A DNA stretch of 64,000 nucleotides, from the NCBI RefSeq assembly GCF_001559075.2, contig NZ_CP014015.2:3968001-4032000 (forward strand), in the 5' to 3' direction. Below, one piece after another: positions 16,451 through 25,012 of this stretch (its first letter is position 1; the number at the start of each line of letters is the position of its first letter). The DNA is from Citrobacter amalonaticus (GTDB lineage: Bacteria; Pseudomonadota; Gammaproteobacteria; Enterobacterales; Enterobacteriaceae). Position numbers and translations under genes: made by a program. The notes beneath the pieces were generated by a model. It saw only the letters and a program-made list of their open reading frames with translations, was not told the origin of the DNA and searched no databases.

Positions 16451-16521
16451 TACTTATTTGGTGGACACCACTTTGTCGTATGCTTCAGATTATGACCAGA
16501 CGGCTCTCGCTGGACGCTTAC

Positions 16522-16529
16522 GATAATGC
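16522..16529. repeat. IS66 target duplication, right copy
   Basis: GATAATGC, identical to 14072-14079. Joining the flanks restores a continuous leader running into the holin ribosome site. Confidence 0.9.
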
Positions 16530-16555
16530 CATCCGAACTATCGGAGGTGAGGCCT

Positions 16556-16879
16556 ATGAAAATGCCATACAAACAAGATTTCGTTGCTGCGCTACTTGCC
16601 GTCAGGGAACAGGGTATTGGTGCAATGCTGGCTTTTATTATGGCGTACCTGCGTGGTCGCTATAACGGTGGCGCCAAGATGAAGACGCTAATTGATGCGC
16701 TGATGTGCGCGATGATCGCCTGGTTTATTCGTGACCTGCTCGACTTCTCCGGATTGAGTAGCAACCTCGCATACATTGCCAGCGTCTTTATTGGATACAT
16801 TGGCACCGATTCGATCGGCAATCTGATTAAGAAATTCGCAGCCAAAAAGGCGGGAGTTGACGATGCAAACCAGTCCTGA
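16556..16879 (+). CDS. Phage holin (lambda-family, Phage_holin_3 type)
   Basis: 107 residues from ATG 16556 with site GGAGGTGAGG. Membrane segments at about 21-33, 45-60 and 68-85 (MLAFIMAYLRGRYNGGAKMK, LMCAMIAWFIRDLLDF, LAYIASVFIGYIGTDSIGNL) match the lambda-family holin group. It forms timed pores that release the endolysin. First gene of the lysis cassette and the first one downstream of IS66. Confidence 0.9.
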   Translation: MKMPYKQDFVAALLAVREQGIGAMLAFIMAYLRGRYNGGAKMKTLIDALMCAMIAWFIRDLLDFSGLSSNLAYIASVFIGYIGTDSIGNLIKKFAAKKAGVDDANQS

Positions 16880-17312
16880 CGGCATTGCGCTGATAAAAAA
16901 ATTCGAAGGTTGCCGGCTGACCGCCTATCCAGATCCGGGAACAGGCGGCGTACCGTGGACTATTGGCTACGGCTGGACCTACCCGGTAGATGGCAAGCAA
17001 GTAAAACCGGGAATGACTATCGACCAGACGACTGCTGATCGGCTGCTGAAAACGGGGCTGGTGAGTTATGAAAACGATGTGCTGAAACTGGTCAGAGTGA
17101 AACTGACACAAGGCCAGTTTGATGCGCTGGTATCGTTCGCTTACAACGTCGGCTCGCGTGCGCTATCAACATCCACGCTGTTGAAGAAGTTGAATGCTGG
17201 CGATATCAAAGACGCTGCTGATGAGTTTCTGCGCTGGGATAAAGCTGGTGGAAAAGTTATGCCAGGGCTCACGAATCGCCGCACCGCTGAGCGTGATGTG
17301 TTCCTGTCATGA
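16863..17312 (+). CDS. Endolysin, T4-type lysozyme (GH24)
   Basis: 149 residues from ATG 16863, overlapping the holin by 17 bases. Catalytic Glu15 in KKFEGCRLTAY and Asp24 in PDPGTGG, then the conserved WTIGYGWT and FDALVSFAYNVG segments. It cleaves peptidoglycan glycan strands. There is no signal sequence, so release depends on the holin. Confidence 0.95.
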   Translation: MQTSPDGIALIKKFEGCRLTAYPDPGTGGVPWTIGYGWTYPVDGKQVKPGMTIDQTTADRLLKTGLVSYENDVLKLVRVKLTQGQFDALVSFAYNVGSRALSTSTLLKKLNAGDIKDAADEFLRWDKAGGKVMPGLTNRRTAERDVFLS

Positions 17313-17845
17313 TGGGCATCCTGGAGAAATACTGGAAACTACTGGTGATGATGTTTCTGGTGGCCGCCGCATTCATTGCCGGAAATGTCTGGAGTGATCT
17401 GGGCTGGGGAAAAAAGTGGGCAGAACGTGACGGCGCAGAGGCTTCACAAACAGCAAACGCGCAGACTGCCGCCCGGATGATTGAACAAGGGCGCATTATT
17501 GCCCGGGATGAGGCTGTTAAAGATGCGCAAGCGAATGCCGCCAAAGCTGCTGCCACTGCTGCCGGCCTGTCTGCTACTGTTAACCAGTTGCGCACCGAAG
17601 CAACAAAACTTGCCACCCGCCTGGACGCCGCAAAGCACACCGCAGATCTTGCCGCTGCCGTCAGAAGCAAAACAACCAGCCCCGACGCCGGAATGCTCGC
17701 CGACATGCTCGGAGATATTGCAGCAGAAGCTAAACGTTATGCTGCAATCGCTGACGAACGCTACATTGCAGGAGTGACTTGTCAACGTACATATGAATCC
17801 TTAAAGCAAACTAAAAGTGTATTGCAGGGGGATGAATCAAAATAA
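17309..17845 (+). CDS. Rz-like inner membrane spanin (DUF2514 type)
   Basis: 178 residues, overlapping the endolysin stop by 4 bases. One N-terminal membrane anchor (about 8-26, WKLLVMMFLVAAAFIAGNVW), then a long Ala-rich periplasmic coiled coil (about 40-150) and a C-terminal Cys segment. This is the i-spanin layout. It would pair with the nested Rz1 lipoprotein to fuse inner and outer membranes in the last lysis step. Confidence 0.85.
   Translation: MMGILEKYWKLLVMMFLVAAAFIAGNVWSDLGWGKKWAERDGAEASQTANAQTAARMIEQGRIIARDEAVKDAQANAAKAAATAAGLSATVNQLRTEATKLATRLDAAKHTADLAAAVRSKTTSPDAGMLADMLGDIAAEAKRYAAIADERYIAGVTCQRTYESLKQTKSVLQGDESK
17523..17777 (+). CDS. Rz1-like outer membrane spanin lipoprotein, nested in Rz
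   Basis: 84 residues in the +1 frame wholly inside the Rz gene, as in lambda. From ATG 17523: basic start MRKRMPPKLL, hydrophobic core, lipobox LLTSC with Cys23, then a Pro-rich mature part (NLPPAWTPQSTPQILPLP, PAPTPECSPTC). These are diagnostic Rz1 features. A start at 17508 is also possible. It is easy to miss because the Rz frame is longer. Confidence 0.85.
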   Translation: MRKRMPPKLLPLLPACLLLLTSCAPKQQNLPPAWTPQSTPQILPLPSEAKQPAPTPECSPTCSEILQQKLNVMLQSLTNATLQE

Positions 17846-18088
17846 AATTCGTCAATTGACATAAAAACATGTTCAGTAGCAGAGTGTTACTGACTTACAA
17901 AACTATATCTTGCTATGTAGTGTTAATCATGCGTTAATGGGGCTCTGGTTTGTTACAAATTTATCTGAAGCAGTCACTGTAATAATTTTATTATTTGTTC
18001 CTATTGAGATTTCCTTGTCGGCTTTTTCTCTCTGATAATTTTTTTCGGACCATTCTGCCCAAGGGCTTACTCAAAAAAGGTAATGATT

Positions 18089-18301
18089 ATGTCTAACAAA
18101 ATGACTGGTTTAGTTAAATGGTTCAATCCTGAAAAAGGGTTTGGTTTTATCACTCCAAAAGATGGTAGTAAGGATGTATTTGTACATTTTTCTGCTATCC
18201 AGAGTAACGATTTTAAGACGCTGAATGAGAATCAGGAAGTCGAGTTTGGTGTTGAACAGGGCCCTAAAGGTCCCTCGGCAGTTAATGTCGTAGCCCTTTA
18301 A
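18089..18301 (+). CDS. CspA-family cold-shock protein
   Basis: 70 residues from ATG 18089 (another ATG 6 bases upstream). RNA-binding motifs KGFGFITP and VFVHFSAI are intact, as is the CspA fold (GLVKWFNPEKGFGFI ... GPKGPSAVNV). It acts as an RNA chaperone. The untranslated leader of over 200 bases upstream is typical of cold-inducible csp genes. Csp genes are also found in the Qin prophage of E. coli (cspB, cspF, cspI). Confidence 0.95.
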   Translation: MSNKMTGLVKWFNPEKGFGFITPKDGSKDVFVHFSAIQSNDFKTLNENQEVEFGVEQGPKGPSAVNVVAL

Positions 18302-18311
18302 GGAAACTGTT

Positions 18312-18500
18312 ATTACTAATAATATTCATTTCAGATGCCCTTGTTGCCATGGGTCTCAGTACAGAACATCATCTTTTGATGTCACAGATAGCAATCCTTT
18401 CGGCGCGAAATGTATTTTTTGCAAAACTACAATGATAACATTCGATAATATTGCAATGTACATTCGTTCTGGTCAGTCTCCATTAGATTTCAGAAAATAA
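18312..18500 (+). CDS. ymcF: YmcF/YnfQ-like zinc-ribbon cold-shock small protein, AUU start
   Basis: 62 residues after an AUU codon at 18312, spaced 7 bases from AAGGA. The frame reads TNNIHFRCPCCHGSQYRTSS ... NPFGAKCIFCKTTMITF: two CxxC pairs form a zinc ribbon. I recall E. coli YmcF and YnfQ with almost this sequence, located beside csp genes and reported to use a non-AUG start. No AUG or GUG is available in frame upstream. AUU starts are restrained by IF3, which would tie translation to cold shock. Confidence 0.82.
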   Translation: MTNNIHFRCPCCHGSQYRTSSFDVTDSNPFGAKCIFCKTTMITFDNIAMYIRSGQSPLDFRK

Positions 18501-18504
18501 AGTC

Positions 18505-18528
18505 AGGCCTCTTATGGGGCCTTTTTTA
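18505..18528 (+). terminator. Terminator after the csp-ymcF pair
   Basis: AGGCC-TCTTATG-GGGCCT stem followed by TTTTTT. Confidence 0.8.
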
Positions 18529-18570
18529 TTTCTATGCGGTTCTTATTGACAGAGTGATTACGGGAAAATC

Positions 18571-18801
18571 ATGAAAAAAGTGATAGTGTTTTTTAATTCA
18601 GAATCCGCGGTAGTAGTATCAGTAATGAAGGGTATTACTACAATAATGCGCGAGTACCCTAATGGGGAAAAAGCACATCTACAAGTAATGTCTGCAGGTT
18701 TTCCGTCTATAACCGGAGATCATAAGATTGTTTATGTTGCCTCAGACCGGGATGTTACTTCTGAGGAAATCCTTGAAGCAGCATCAAAACTCTTTAAATG
18801 A
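18571..18801 (+). CDS. Small soluble protein, unknown
   Basis: 76 residues, mixed alpha/beta (MKKVIVFFNSESAVVVSVMK ... VYVASDRDVTSEEILEAASKLF). Site ACGGGA lies before ATG. No signal or membrane segment and no family recognised. Sits between the cold-shock unit and the terminase, in a spot where lambdoid phages often carry small accessory genes. Confidence 0.55.
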   Translation: MKKVIVFFNSESAVVVSVMKGITTIMREYPNGEKAHLQVMSAGFPSITGDHKIVYVASDRDVTSEEILEAASKLFK

Positions 18802-19010
18802 TTACTGTTCATAACTTTATGAATGCAGCTAAAGTAATGAATGGTTGTTTGATTATTGAGCGAACATAGTATAAACAATATGCACTAACCCCTTGATTAT
18901 TGAGCCTTTTCAAATTTTCGTTTATAGATATCATTGGTTGTCCAAGTTGTCACATGAATCAAGGGATCTGCCGGAGTATAGATGCCGTCAAAGACCAGAA
19001 GAGGTGCATA

Positions 19011-19184
19011 ATGAAAATTGAAGAGTTAAAAAATAAAGCTGAAACGGATGTTGCTGATTTAATTGCAAAAAAAATTAGTTAGCTCAAAAAAAAGACAGGC
19101 AAAGAAGTCGCTGATATCCAGTTTACAGCTCGCGAAACAATGACTGGCCTCGAAGGTTACGCCGTCAAGATCAAGCTCATATAA
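19011..19184 (+). pseudogene. Small phage protein interrupted by an amber codon
   Basis: ATG 19011 with site AGAGG reads MKIEELKNKAETDVADLIAK..., stops at TAG 19080-19082, then continues in the same frame (LKKKTGKEVADIQFTARETM ... GYAVKIKLI) to TAA at 19184. The whole is a plausible 57-residue conserved lambdoid protein; the amber looks like a CAG to TAG change. It would be full length in a supE-type suppressor host. Confidence 0.7.
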
Positions 19185-19202
19185 ATTCTCCCTCACACAT
19201 CA

Positions 19203-19226
19203 GGTCGCTCAGGCGGCCTTTTTTTT
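19203..19226 (+). terminator. Terminator before the terminase genes
   Basis: GGTCGC-TCAG-GCGGCC stem (one wobble) followed by eight T. Confidence 0.7.
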
Positions 19227-19277
19227 GCTCCTCGTATGCACATTCCCGTAAAGAGTCGTTTTAAACAGGACTAACTT

Positions 19278-20267
19278 ATGGCAAAACCGGACTGGGGCGA
19301 GCTTCAGCGACGGTTCCTGTCCGATCATGCCGCAACCGGCGTATCACCGAAGGATTGGTGTGAAGCGCAGGGACTGAACTACGCTACCGCCCGTAGATAC
19401 ATCAAGAAGCCGCCTGCGCAAAGTGCGCAAAAACCTGCGCAGAAGAAATTGCGCACTGCGCAGAAAGAAAAAAGCGCAGAGGAACTGGTTAACAGCAAAC
19501 TTAGCCCGAAGGTAAAACGCTTTATCGCTGAATACCTGAAGGACCAGAACGCCACGACAGCCGCCGAGCGCGCTGGCTATAGTGACCCAAACTATGGTCG
19601 TCAGCTCATAACGAATCCTAACGTTGCGCGGGCAATTGCGCAGCAGCAGAAAGAATCGTTAATGCGCACACTCGGTAGCGCAGATGAGGTGCTTGCGCAG
19701 ATGTGGCAACTCGCCACTTTCGACGCTAACCAGCTTTCACAATATCGCCGTGGGAGTTGCCGTTATTGCTGGGGATTCGGTCACCAATATCAATGGCGCG
19801 ATGCTGTGGAGTACGAAGAGAAGCGACTAGAAGCGCTTGAGCGTAAACGTCGTGAGCCTCTCGATGTTGGCGGGTACGGTTACGATCACACCACCGTGCC
19901 TAACCCTGAATGCCCTCGCTGTAATGGCGATGGTATCGGCCAGCCATTCTTCGCTGATACCCGGAAGCTATCCCCTGATGCTGCTCTGGCTTATTCCGGC
20001 GTGAAGCTCGGAAAACATGGCGTGGAAATTACCGCGATAAGCCGCGAGCGGATGTATGAGGCCGTAATGAAACGCCTCGGCCTGGCTGACAGTGAGTTCG
20101 CCCAGCGCCTACAACAGATTGAAATCGAGCGCCGACAACTGGAGGTCGAAAAATTACGGAAAGAGCTTGCCTCAGATCCTGAAGATGATGAACCAACGCC
20201 GGTAGCAATCAATATCAACGTTGTGGATGCGAGAGTGAGGGAAGACGATGATATCGCCGACGCTTAA
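19278..20267 (+). CDS. Terminase small subunit
   Basis: 329 residues. N-terminal HTH (PKDWCEAQGLNYATARRYIK), then the Terminase_2 signature (SPKVKRFIAEYLKDQNATTAAERAGYSD...), a four-Cys zinc site split across CRYCWGFGH and CPRCNGDG, and a C-terminal charged coiled coil (about 268-300). It recognises phage DNA and regulates the large subunit, which overlaps its end by 20 bases. Confidence 0.9.
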   Translation: MAKPDWGELQRRFLSDHAATGVSPKDWCEAQGLNYATARRYIKKPPAQSAQKPAQKKLRTAQKEKSAEELVNSKLSPKVKRFIAEYLKDQNATTAAERAGYSDPNYGRQLITNPNVARAIAQQQKESLMRTLGSADEVLAQMWQLATFDANQLSQYRRGSCRYCWGFGHQYQWRDAVEYEEKRLEALERKRREPLDVGGYGYDHTTVPNPECPRCNGDGIGQPFFADTRKLSPDAALAYSGVKLGKHGVEITAISRERMYEAVMKRLGLADSEFAQRLQQIEIERRQLEVEKLRKELASDPEDDEPTPVAININVVDARVREDDDIADA

Positions 20268-21549
20268 CATTCCTCAGGCTCGTTTTCTCGCGATGGAGCA
20301 CAAATTTAAAGCCTACGTGGCTGGGTTTGGTTCCGGTAAGACATGGGTCGGCTGCGGTGGAATCTGCAAGGGAATGTGGGAACACCCAAAAATCAACCAG
20401 GGCTATTTTGCACCAACGTATCCGCAGATCCGCGACATCTTTTATCCCACTGTTGAAGAGGTGGCCTTTGACTGGGGGCTGAACGTCAAAATCAACGAGG
20501 GTAATAAAGAGGTCCATTTCTACGCCGGGCGCCAGTATCGCGGAACAACAATCTGTCGTTCGATGGAGAAGCCTCAAACGATCGTTGGTTTCAAAATCGG
20601 TAACGCCCTGATAGATGAGCTGGACGTAATGCCAGCCAAAAAAGCGCAGTTAGCATGGCGTAAGATTATCGCGCGTATGCGTTACAAAGTACCGGGCCTG
20701 CGCAATGGTATTGACGTTACCACGACGCCGGAAGGGTTTAAGTTTGTCTATCAACAGTTCGCAAAGGCTGTTCGGGATAAACCTTCGCTCTCAACGCTGT
20801 ATGGTCTGGTGCAGGCCTCGACGTTTGATAATGAAAAGAACCTGCCGGCGGATTACATCCCTTCATTGATGGAATCTTACCCGCCAGAGCTGATTAAAGC
20901 GTACCTGCGTGGCCTTTTTACTAACCTGACCAGCGGGACCATTTACCATCAGTTCGACCGAAAGTTGAATAACTGTCGGGAAGAAGAGCAGCCCGGTGAG
21001 TCGCTATATATCGGGATGGATTTCAACGTTGGAAAAATGGCTGGAATTGTTCACGTTCTCCGCCTGGGGCTTCCCTGTGCGGTGAATGAAATCGTGAAGG
21101 CATACGACACCCCGGACATGATTCGCATCATCAAGGAGCGGTTCTGGCTGTATGACGGTCACGACTATCGGAAGGTGCGGGAAATCTATATCTATCCGGA
21201 TGCGTCAGGGGATTCCCGAAAATCCAGTAATGCCAGCGCCACGGACATTGCCCAGCTCAGGCAGGCAGGTTTTAACGTAGTCGTGAATGCGTCGAACCCT
21301 CCTGTAAAAGACCGTATTAACTCCATGAATGCCATGTTCTGCAACGGTAACGGAGAGAGGCGTTATAAAGTTAACGTGCAGCGCTGCCCGGTATACACCG
21401 AATCGCTCGAACAACAGGTGTGGGCCGAGAACGGCGAGCCGGATAAATCTGCGGATAACGATCATCCCAACGATGCTGGCGGTTATTTCATCGTGAAACA
21501 GTTCCCGATCATCAAACCGACAGGCAAATCAACACCACTTCGGATGTAA
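20248..21549 (+). CDS. Terminase large subunit
   Basis: 433 residues. ATPase Walker A AGFGSGKTW at about 25-33, Walker B-like NALIDELDV (about 126-134), and a nuclease domain with acidic residues in YIGMDFNVGKM, YIYPDASGD and DHPNDAGGY. It is the DNA-packaging motor and headful or site-specific nuclease. The usual length and intact motifs suggest a functional protein. Confidence 0.93.
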   Translation: MISPTLNIPQARFLAMEHKFKAYVAGFGSGKTWVGCGGICKGMWEHPKINQGYFAPTYPQIRDIFYPTVEEVAFDWGLNVKINEGNKEVHFYAGRQYRGTTICRSMEKPQTIVGFKIGNALIDELDVMPAKKAQLAWRKIIARMRYKVPGLRNGIDVTTTPEGFKFVYQQFAKAVRDKPSLSTLYGLVQASTFDNEKNLPADYIPSLMESYPPELIKAYLRGLFTNLTSGTIYHQFDRKLNNCREEEQPGESLYIGMDFNVGKMAGIVHVLRLGLPCAVNEIVKAYDTPDMIRIIKERFWLYDGHDYRKVREIYIYPDASGDSRKSSNASATDIAQLRQAGFNVVVNASNPPVKDRINSMNAMFCNGNGERRYKVNVQRCPVYTESLEQQVWAENGEPDKSADNDHPNDAGGYFIVKQFPIIKPTGKSTPLRM

Positions 21550-21553
21550 AACC

Positions 21554-22957
21554 ATGCCAGATATTTCAACACCCAATCTCGACTATAACGACATGGTTGA
21601 GGCGTGGGACATTAATGATGCCCTGATGGGCGGCACGTTGGAAATGCGTCGACAGGGTGAGGTGTATCTACCTAAGTGGCCGAACGAAGATCCGGAAGGT
21701 TACAAAGAGCGCCTACGCGTTGCGACGCTGCTCCCGGCTTACGAAGAAAGCATTAAACAAAATACTGGGCGCGTTTTCGCTGAACCAACGGTATTGAGTC
21801 AGGATACACCTGACCAGATCAAAACTCTGGCTGAAAACATCGATATGGAAGGCAGTCGCCTTGATGTCTGGGCGCAGCAATTCTTCAGCCTGGCATTTCA
21901 GTACGGTCTCGCCCATGCGCTGGTGGATTATCCACGTACCAATACTGAAGACATTCGCACAAAAGCAGATGAACAGGCTGCCGGTGGTCGCCCGTATGTA
22001 ACGATGCTTAATCCTCGGCAGGTGATTGGCTGGAAATCAAAGGTTGTCAGCGGAAAGGTTGTGCTCACTGAGTTACGCGTAAAAGAAGTCATTATCGAGG
22101 ATGGTCACGACTTCGGGCAAACCAAAGTTGAGCAGATCCGCCATATCATGCCGCGCAAAGTGGAAATCTGGCGCCGCAACAAAGGTAATGGTGGGGAATC
22201 AAACTGGGCTCTTTATGAAGAGTGGGAAACCAGTCGCAACGACATTACTCTTGTAACGCTCTACACCAAAAAAACTGGATTTATGCGCGGATCTCCGCCG
22301 TTGCTAAATCTGGCATTACTAAACATCAAGCACTGGCAGAGCCAGAGCGAACAAGACAACATTCTTCACGTTGCTCGTGTGCCGTTACTGGTGGCATATG
22401 GACTTGGTGATGACCAGTCACTAACAATTGGTGCGTCCACAGCGACAAAATTCGACAATCGCGATCAATATGGTCTGGAATACGTCGAGCACACAGGTGC
22501 CGCTATCGACTCCGGCAAAACATCGCTGGATGATCTGGAAAATCAGATGCGCCAGGCGGGCGCGAAACTGCTGCGCGCAGAAAACACATCAACAAAATCT
22601 GACGACCAGACGCATGAAGAGCATATGCAGGAAAACTCGCCGCTGTACACCATGGCGAGTTCGCTGGAGGATGCACTTGATAACATTCTGCAAATCATGG
22701 CTGAGTGGATTGGTGAAAGTGATGGCGGCAATGTTGATGTGCGCACAGAGCTGGATGTTACGGCTCAGACGTTCGATTCATCTGCTGCTATGGCCGTTCA
22801 GTCTCTGCGACAGGGTGGCGACATTCGCCAGGTTGATGCCGTGCGCGTGCTCCAGGCGCTTAAATTCATCGATCCTGACGCGAAGCCGGATGACGTGATC
22901 GATGAGCTGAAAAACCAGCAGGTAACGCTGATGGGTGGTAACGATGGCAATGGTTAA
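21554..22957 (+). CDS. Portal protein (DUF4055 type)
   Basis: 467 residues. The family pattern is seen from the start (WDINDALMGGTLEMRRQGEVYLPKW ... RVATLLPAYEESIKQNTGRVFAEP). DUF4055 proteins occupy the portal position between terminase and MuF in siphophages with P22-type coats. A dodecameric ring at the head vertex is inferred from this position. Confidence 0.85.
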   Translation: MPDISTPNLDYNDMVEAWDINDALMGGTLEMRRQGEVYLPKWPNEDPEGYKERLRVATLLPAYEESIKQNTGRVFAEPTVLSQDTPDQIKTLAENIDMEGSRLDVWAQQFFSLAFQYGLAHALVDYPRTNTEDIRTKADEQAAGGRPYVTMLNPRQVIGWKSKVVSGKVVLTELRVKEVIIEDGHDFGQTKVEQIRHIMPRKVEIWRRNKGNGGESNWALYEEWETSRNDITLVTLYTKKTGFMRGSPPLLNLALLNIKHWQSQSEQDNILHVARVPLLVAYGLGDDQSLTIGASTATKFDNRDQYGLEYVEHTGAAIDSGKTSLDDLENQMRQAGAKLLRAENTSTKSDDQTHEEHMQENSPLYTMASSLEDALDNILQIMAEWIGESDGGNVDVRTELDVTAQTFDSSAAMAVQSLRQGGDIRQVDAVRVLQALKFIDPDAKPDDVIDELKNQQVTLMGGNDGNG

Positions 22958-24056
22958 TGAGCAACTGCGTGACGAGTCCATAGCGCACGCTCTCTGGATT
23001 AGTCGTTACAGTACCGGCGTTGCCAACAGGATGGTGAAACTGCTCAACGAAAGTGATGCTGAACTGACGGCGCGCCTGCTGGTGGCGATGGATGGCGTAG
23101 ATCCGAATAGCTTTACAGTCACGCGTCTTGAAGCACTGCTGGCGGGCGTGCGGGAGATTAACCGCGCAGCGATAAACGGCATGTTTTCCAGCCTGTCGAC
23201 CGAACTGAATGACCTGGCGCAACATGAGGCGGGGTATCAGTTGAGTCTCTTTGACGCGCTGTTGCCGGAGTTCGTGACCGACGTTCATCCGCTAGTGGGT
23301 ATCTCTCCAGACGCAGTTTATGCTGCGGCAATGGCACAGCCATTTCAGGGTCGATTGCTCAGTGAATGGGCTTCCGGTCTGGAAGCCGACAGAATGACGC
23401 GCATTACGAACACTGTGAGACAGGGATTTCTACTGGGTGATACAACTGAGCAGATAGCGCGGAAGGTTCGCGGTCACGCCAACAAAGGTTATCAGGACGG
23501 CGCATTGCAACTGAGTCGCGCCAATGCCGCCAGTATCGCGAAAACGGCGGTGGGGCATCTTGCGGCGACGGCGCGTAACAGCTTTGCTGACGCCAATAAC
23601 GACCTGATGAAGGGTAAGCAGTGGCTTTCCACCCTGGACAACAGAACGACGCAGATGTGCAGGATTCGCGACCGCCTGAAGTACACACTGGATAATAAGC
23701 CAATCGGTCATAAGGTTCCTTATTTGCAGGGGCCGGGGCGCATTCATTTCTGCTGCCGTTCCACTGAAACCTTCATTCTCAAATCAGCGAAAGAGTTGGG
23801 TATCGATGTTCGCGATATCCCGCCAGCGGAACGCGCCAGCATGGATGGTGTTGTGCCCGGCGATACCAACTATCAGGAATGGTTCTCGCGCCAGTCGTTC
23901 GAGCGCCAGAAGCAAATCGTTGGCGAGAAGCGCGCCCGGTTGATTCGTGATGGTGGCATGTCTCCTGATGAGTTCTACACCGACAAAGGCGAATGGCTGA
24001 CGCTGGCGCAGTTGCGTGAACGTGACGCGCAGGCGTTCAGGGATGCAGGGCTTTAA
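22944..24056 (+). CDS. Head morphogenesis protein with Mu F-like domain
   Basis: 370 residues from ATG 22944 (ATG 22950 possible). The MuF-like domain lies at about 170-280 (RANAASIAKTAVGHLAATARNSFADAN ... QWLSTLDNRTTQMCRIRDRL ... GPGRIHFCCRSTETFIL), with Cys/His residues that may bind metal. A minor head protein acting with the portal. Overlaps the portal gene by 14 bases. Confidence 0.85.
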   Translation: MAMVNEQLRDESIAHALWISRYSTGVANRMVKLLNESDAELTARLLVAMDGVDPNSFTVTRLEALLAGVREINRAAINGMFSSLSTELNDLAQHEAGYQLSLFDALLPEFVTDVHPLVGISPDAVYAAAMAQPFQGRLLSEWASGLEADRMTRITNTVRQGFLLGDTTEQIARKVRGHANKGYQDGALQLSRANAASIAKTAVGHLAATARNSFADANNDLMKGKQWLSTLDNRTTQMCRIRDRLKYTLDNKPIGHKVPYLQGPGRIHFCCRSTETFILKSAKELGIDVRDIPPAERASMDGVVPGDTNYQEWFSRQSFERQKQIVGEKRARLIRDGGMSPDEFYTDKGEWLTLAQLRERDAQAFRDAGL

Positions 24057-24074
24057 TCTTCAATAAATCACAAC

Positions 24075-24099
24075 AGGCTGCCTCCGGGCGGCCTTTTTT
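24075..24099 (+). terminator. Hairpin terminator between MuF and scaffold
   Basis: AGGCTGCC-TCC-GGGCGGCCT stem followed by TTTTTT. Probably partial, to set head-gene dosage under Q antitermination. Confidence 0.65.
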
Positions 24100-24160
24100 A
24101 TGGCCGCAATCCGGATGGTGAGCGGTGCAACGGTCGGATGACCAAATCAAAGGTAACAAC

Positions 24161-24925
24161 ATGAAACTGAAGACAGTAGAAGTAAACGGTAAGCACTACG
24201 CAGAAGTCGATGCTAATGGCCTGCCGGTTTACGTGCATGACGACGGGAAAGAAATTGGCTTCGATGCCGCTCAGGCTGTCAGCAAAATCTCGGCACTGAA
24301 TGGCGAGGCTAAATCCCATCGCGAGGCCAAAGAAACTGCCGAAGCCAACCTGGCCAAATTTGCCAAAATCGGTGACCCGACGAAGGCACTCGAAGCGCTG
24401 GATATGATGACCAAAATCGACCAGAAAAAACTGATCGACGCGGGTGCCGTTGACCAGGTGAAAGCGGATATCACCAAAGCGTTTCAGACTCAGCTCGATG
24501 AAGCCACTCAGCGCGCGACCACCCTCGAAGGCCAGCTCTATCAGGAAATGATCGGCGGCCGGTTCTCTGGCTCAAAATTCATCGCAGATAAAGTCGCAAT
24601 CCCGTCCGACATGCTCCAGGCCCGCTTTGGTCAGTCGTTCAAAGTTGAAGATGGCAAAGTCGTTGCGTATGACGGCTCTGGCAACAAAATTTACTCCCGC
24701 TCTAAGCCGGGTGAGCTGGCGGCCTTTGATGAGGCGCTGGAATTCCTGGTGGAGCAGTACCCGCAAAAAGACCACATCCTGAAGGCCAGCGGTAATCAGG
24801 GTACTGGTTCGCGCCAAACACAGCATGCTTCCGGGCAGAAGACAATGAAACGTGACTCGTTCACCAGTCTGAGTCCGGCAGATCAGCAATCGACCCTCAA
24901 AGAGGGTATCACCATCGTCGATTAA
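24161..24925 (+). CDS. Capsid scaffolding-like protein
   Basis: 254 residues from ATG 24161. N-terminal beta segment (MKLKTVEVNGKHYAEVDANG), long acidic coiled coil (about 45-135, SKISALNGEAKSHREAKETAEANLAKF...), then a C-terminal domain (SGSKFIADKVAIPSDMLQARFGQSF). Composition and position right before the coat gene fit a scaffold that guides capsid assembly. Confidence 0.75.
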   Translation: MKLKTVEVNGKHYAEVDANGLPVYVHDDGKEIGFDAAQAVSKISALNGEAKSHREAKETAEANLAKFAKIGDPTKALEALDMMTKIDQKKLIDAGAVDQVKADITKAFQTQLDEATQRATTLEGQLYQEMIGGRFSGSKFIADKVAIPSDMLQARFGQSFKVEDGKVVAYDGSGNKIYSRSKPGELAAFDEALEFLVEQYPQKDHILKASGNQGTGSRQTQHASGQKTMKRDSFTSLSPADQQSTLKEGITIVD

Positions 24926-25012
24926 TTTTTTGCCAGCCGTCGGATGGCGGCTGGTGCCAGAGCTGGATAGCTCAACCAACCCTATATTTAAATCTCCAAG
25001 GAATCCATACAC

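Larger units (their letters stand above)
14080..16521 (-). mobile_element. Complete IS66-family insertion sequence
   Basis: 2442 bp with terminal inverted repeats starting GTAAGCGT (left GTAAGCGTGCAGCGAGAACC, right complement GTAAGCGTCCAGCGAGAGCC) and an 8-bp target duplication. It carries tnpA, tnpB and tnpC on the minus strand, each full length. The site is between the Q-distal small genes and the holin, in the late-operon leader, with IS genes opposing late transcription. Confidence 0.95.
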
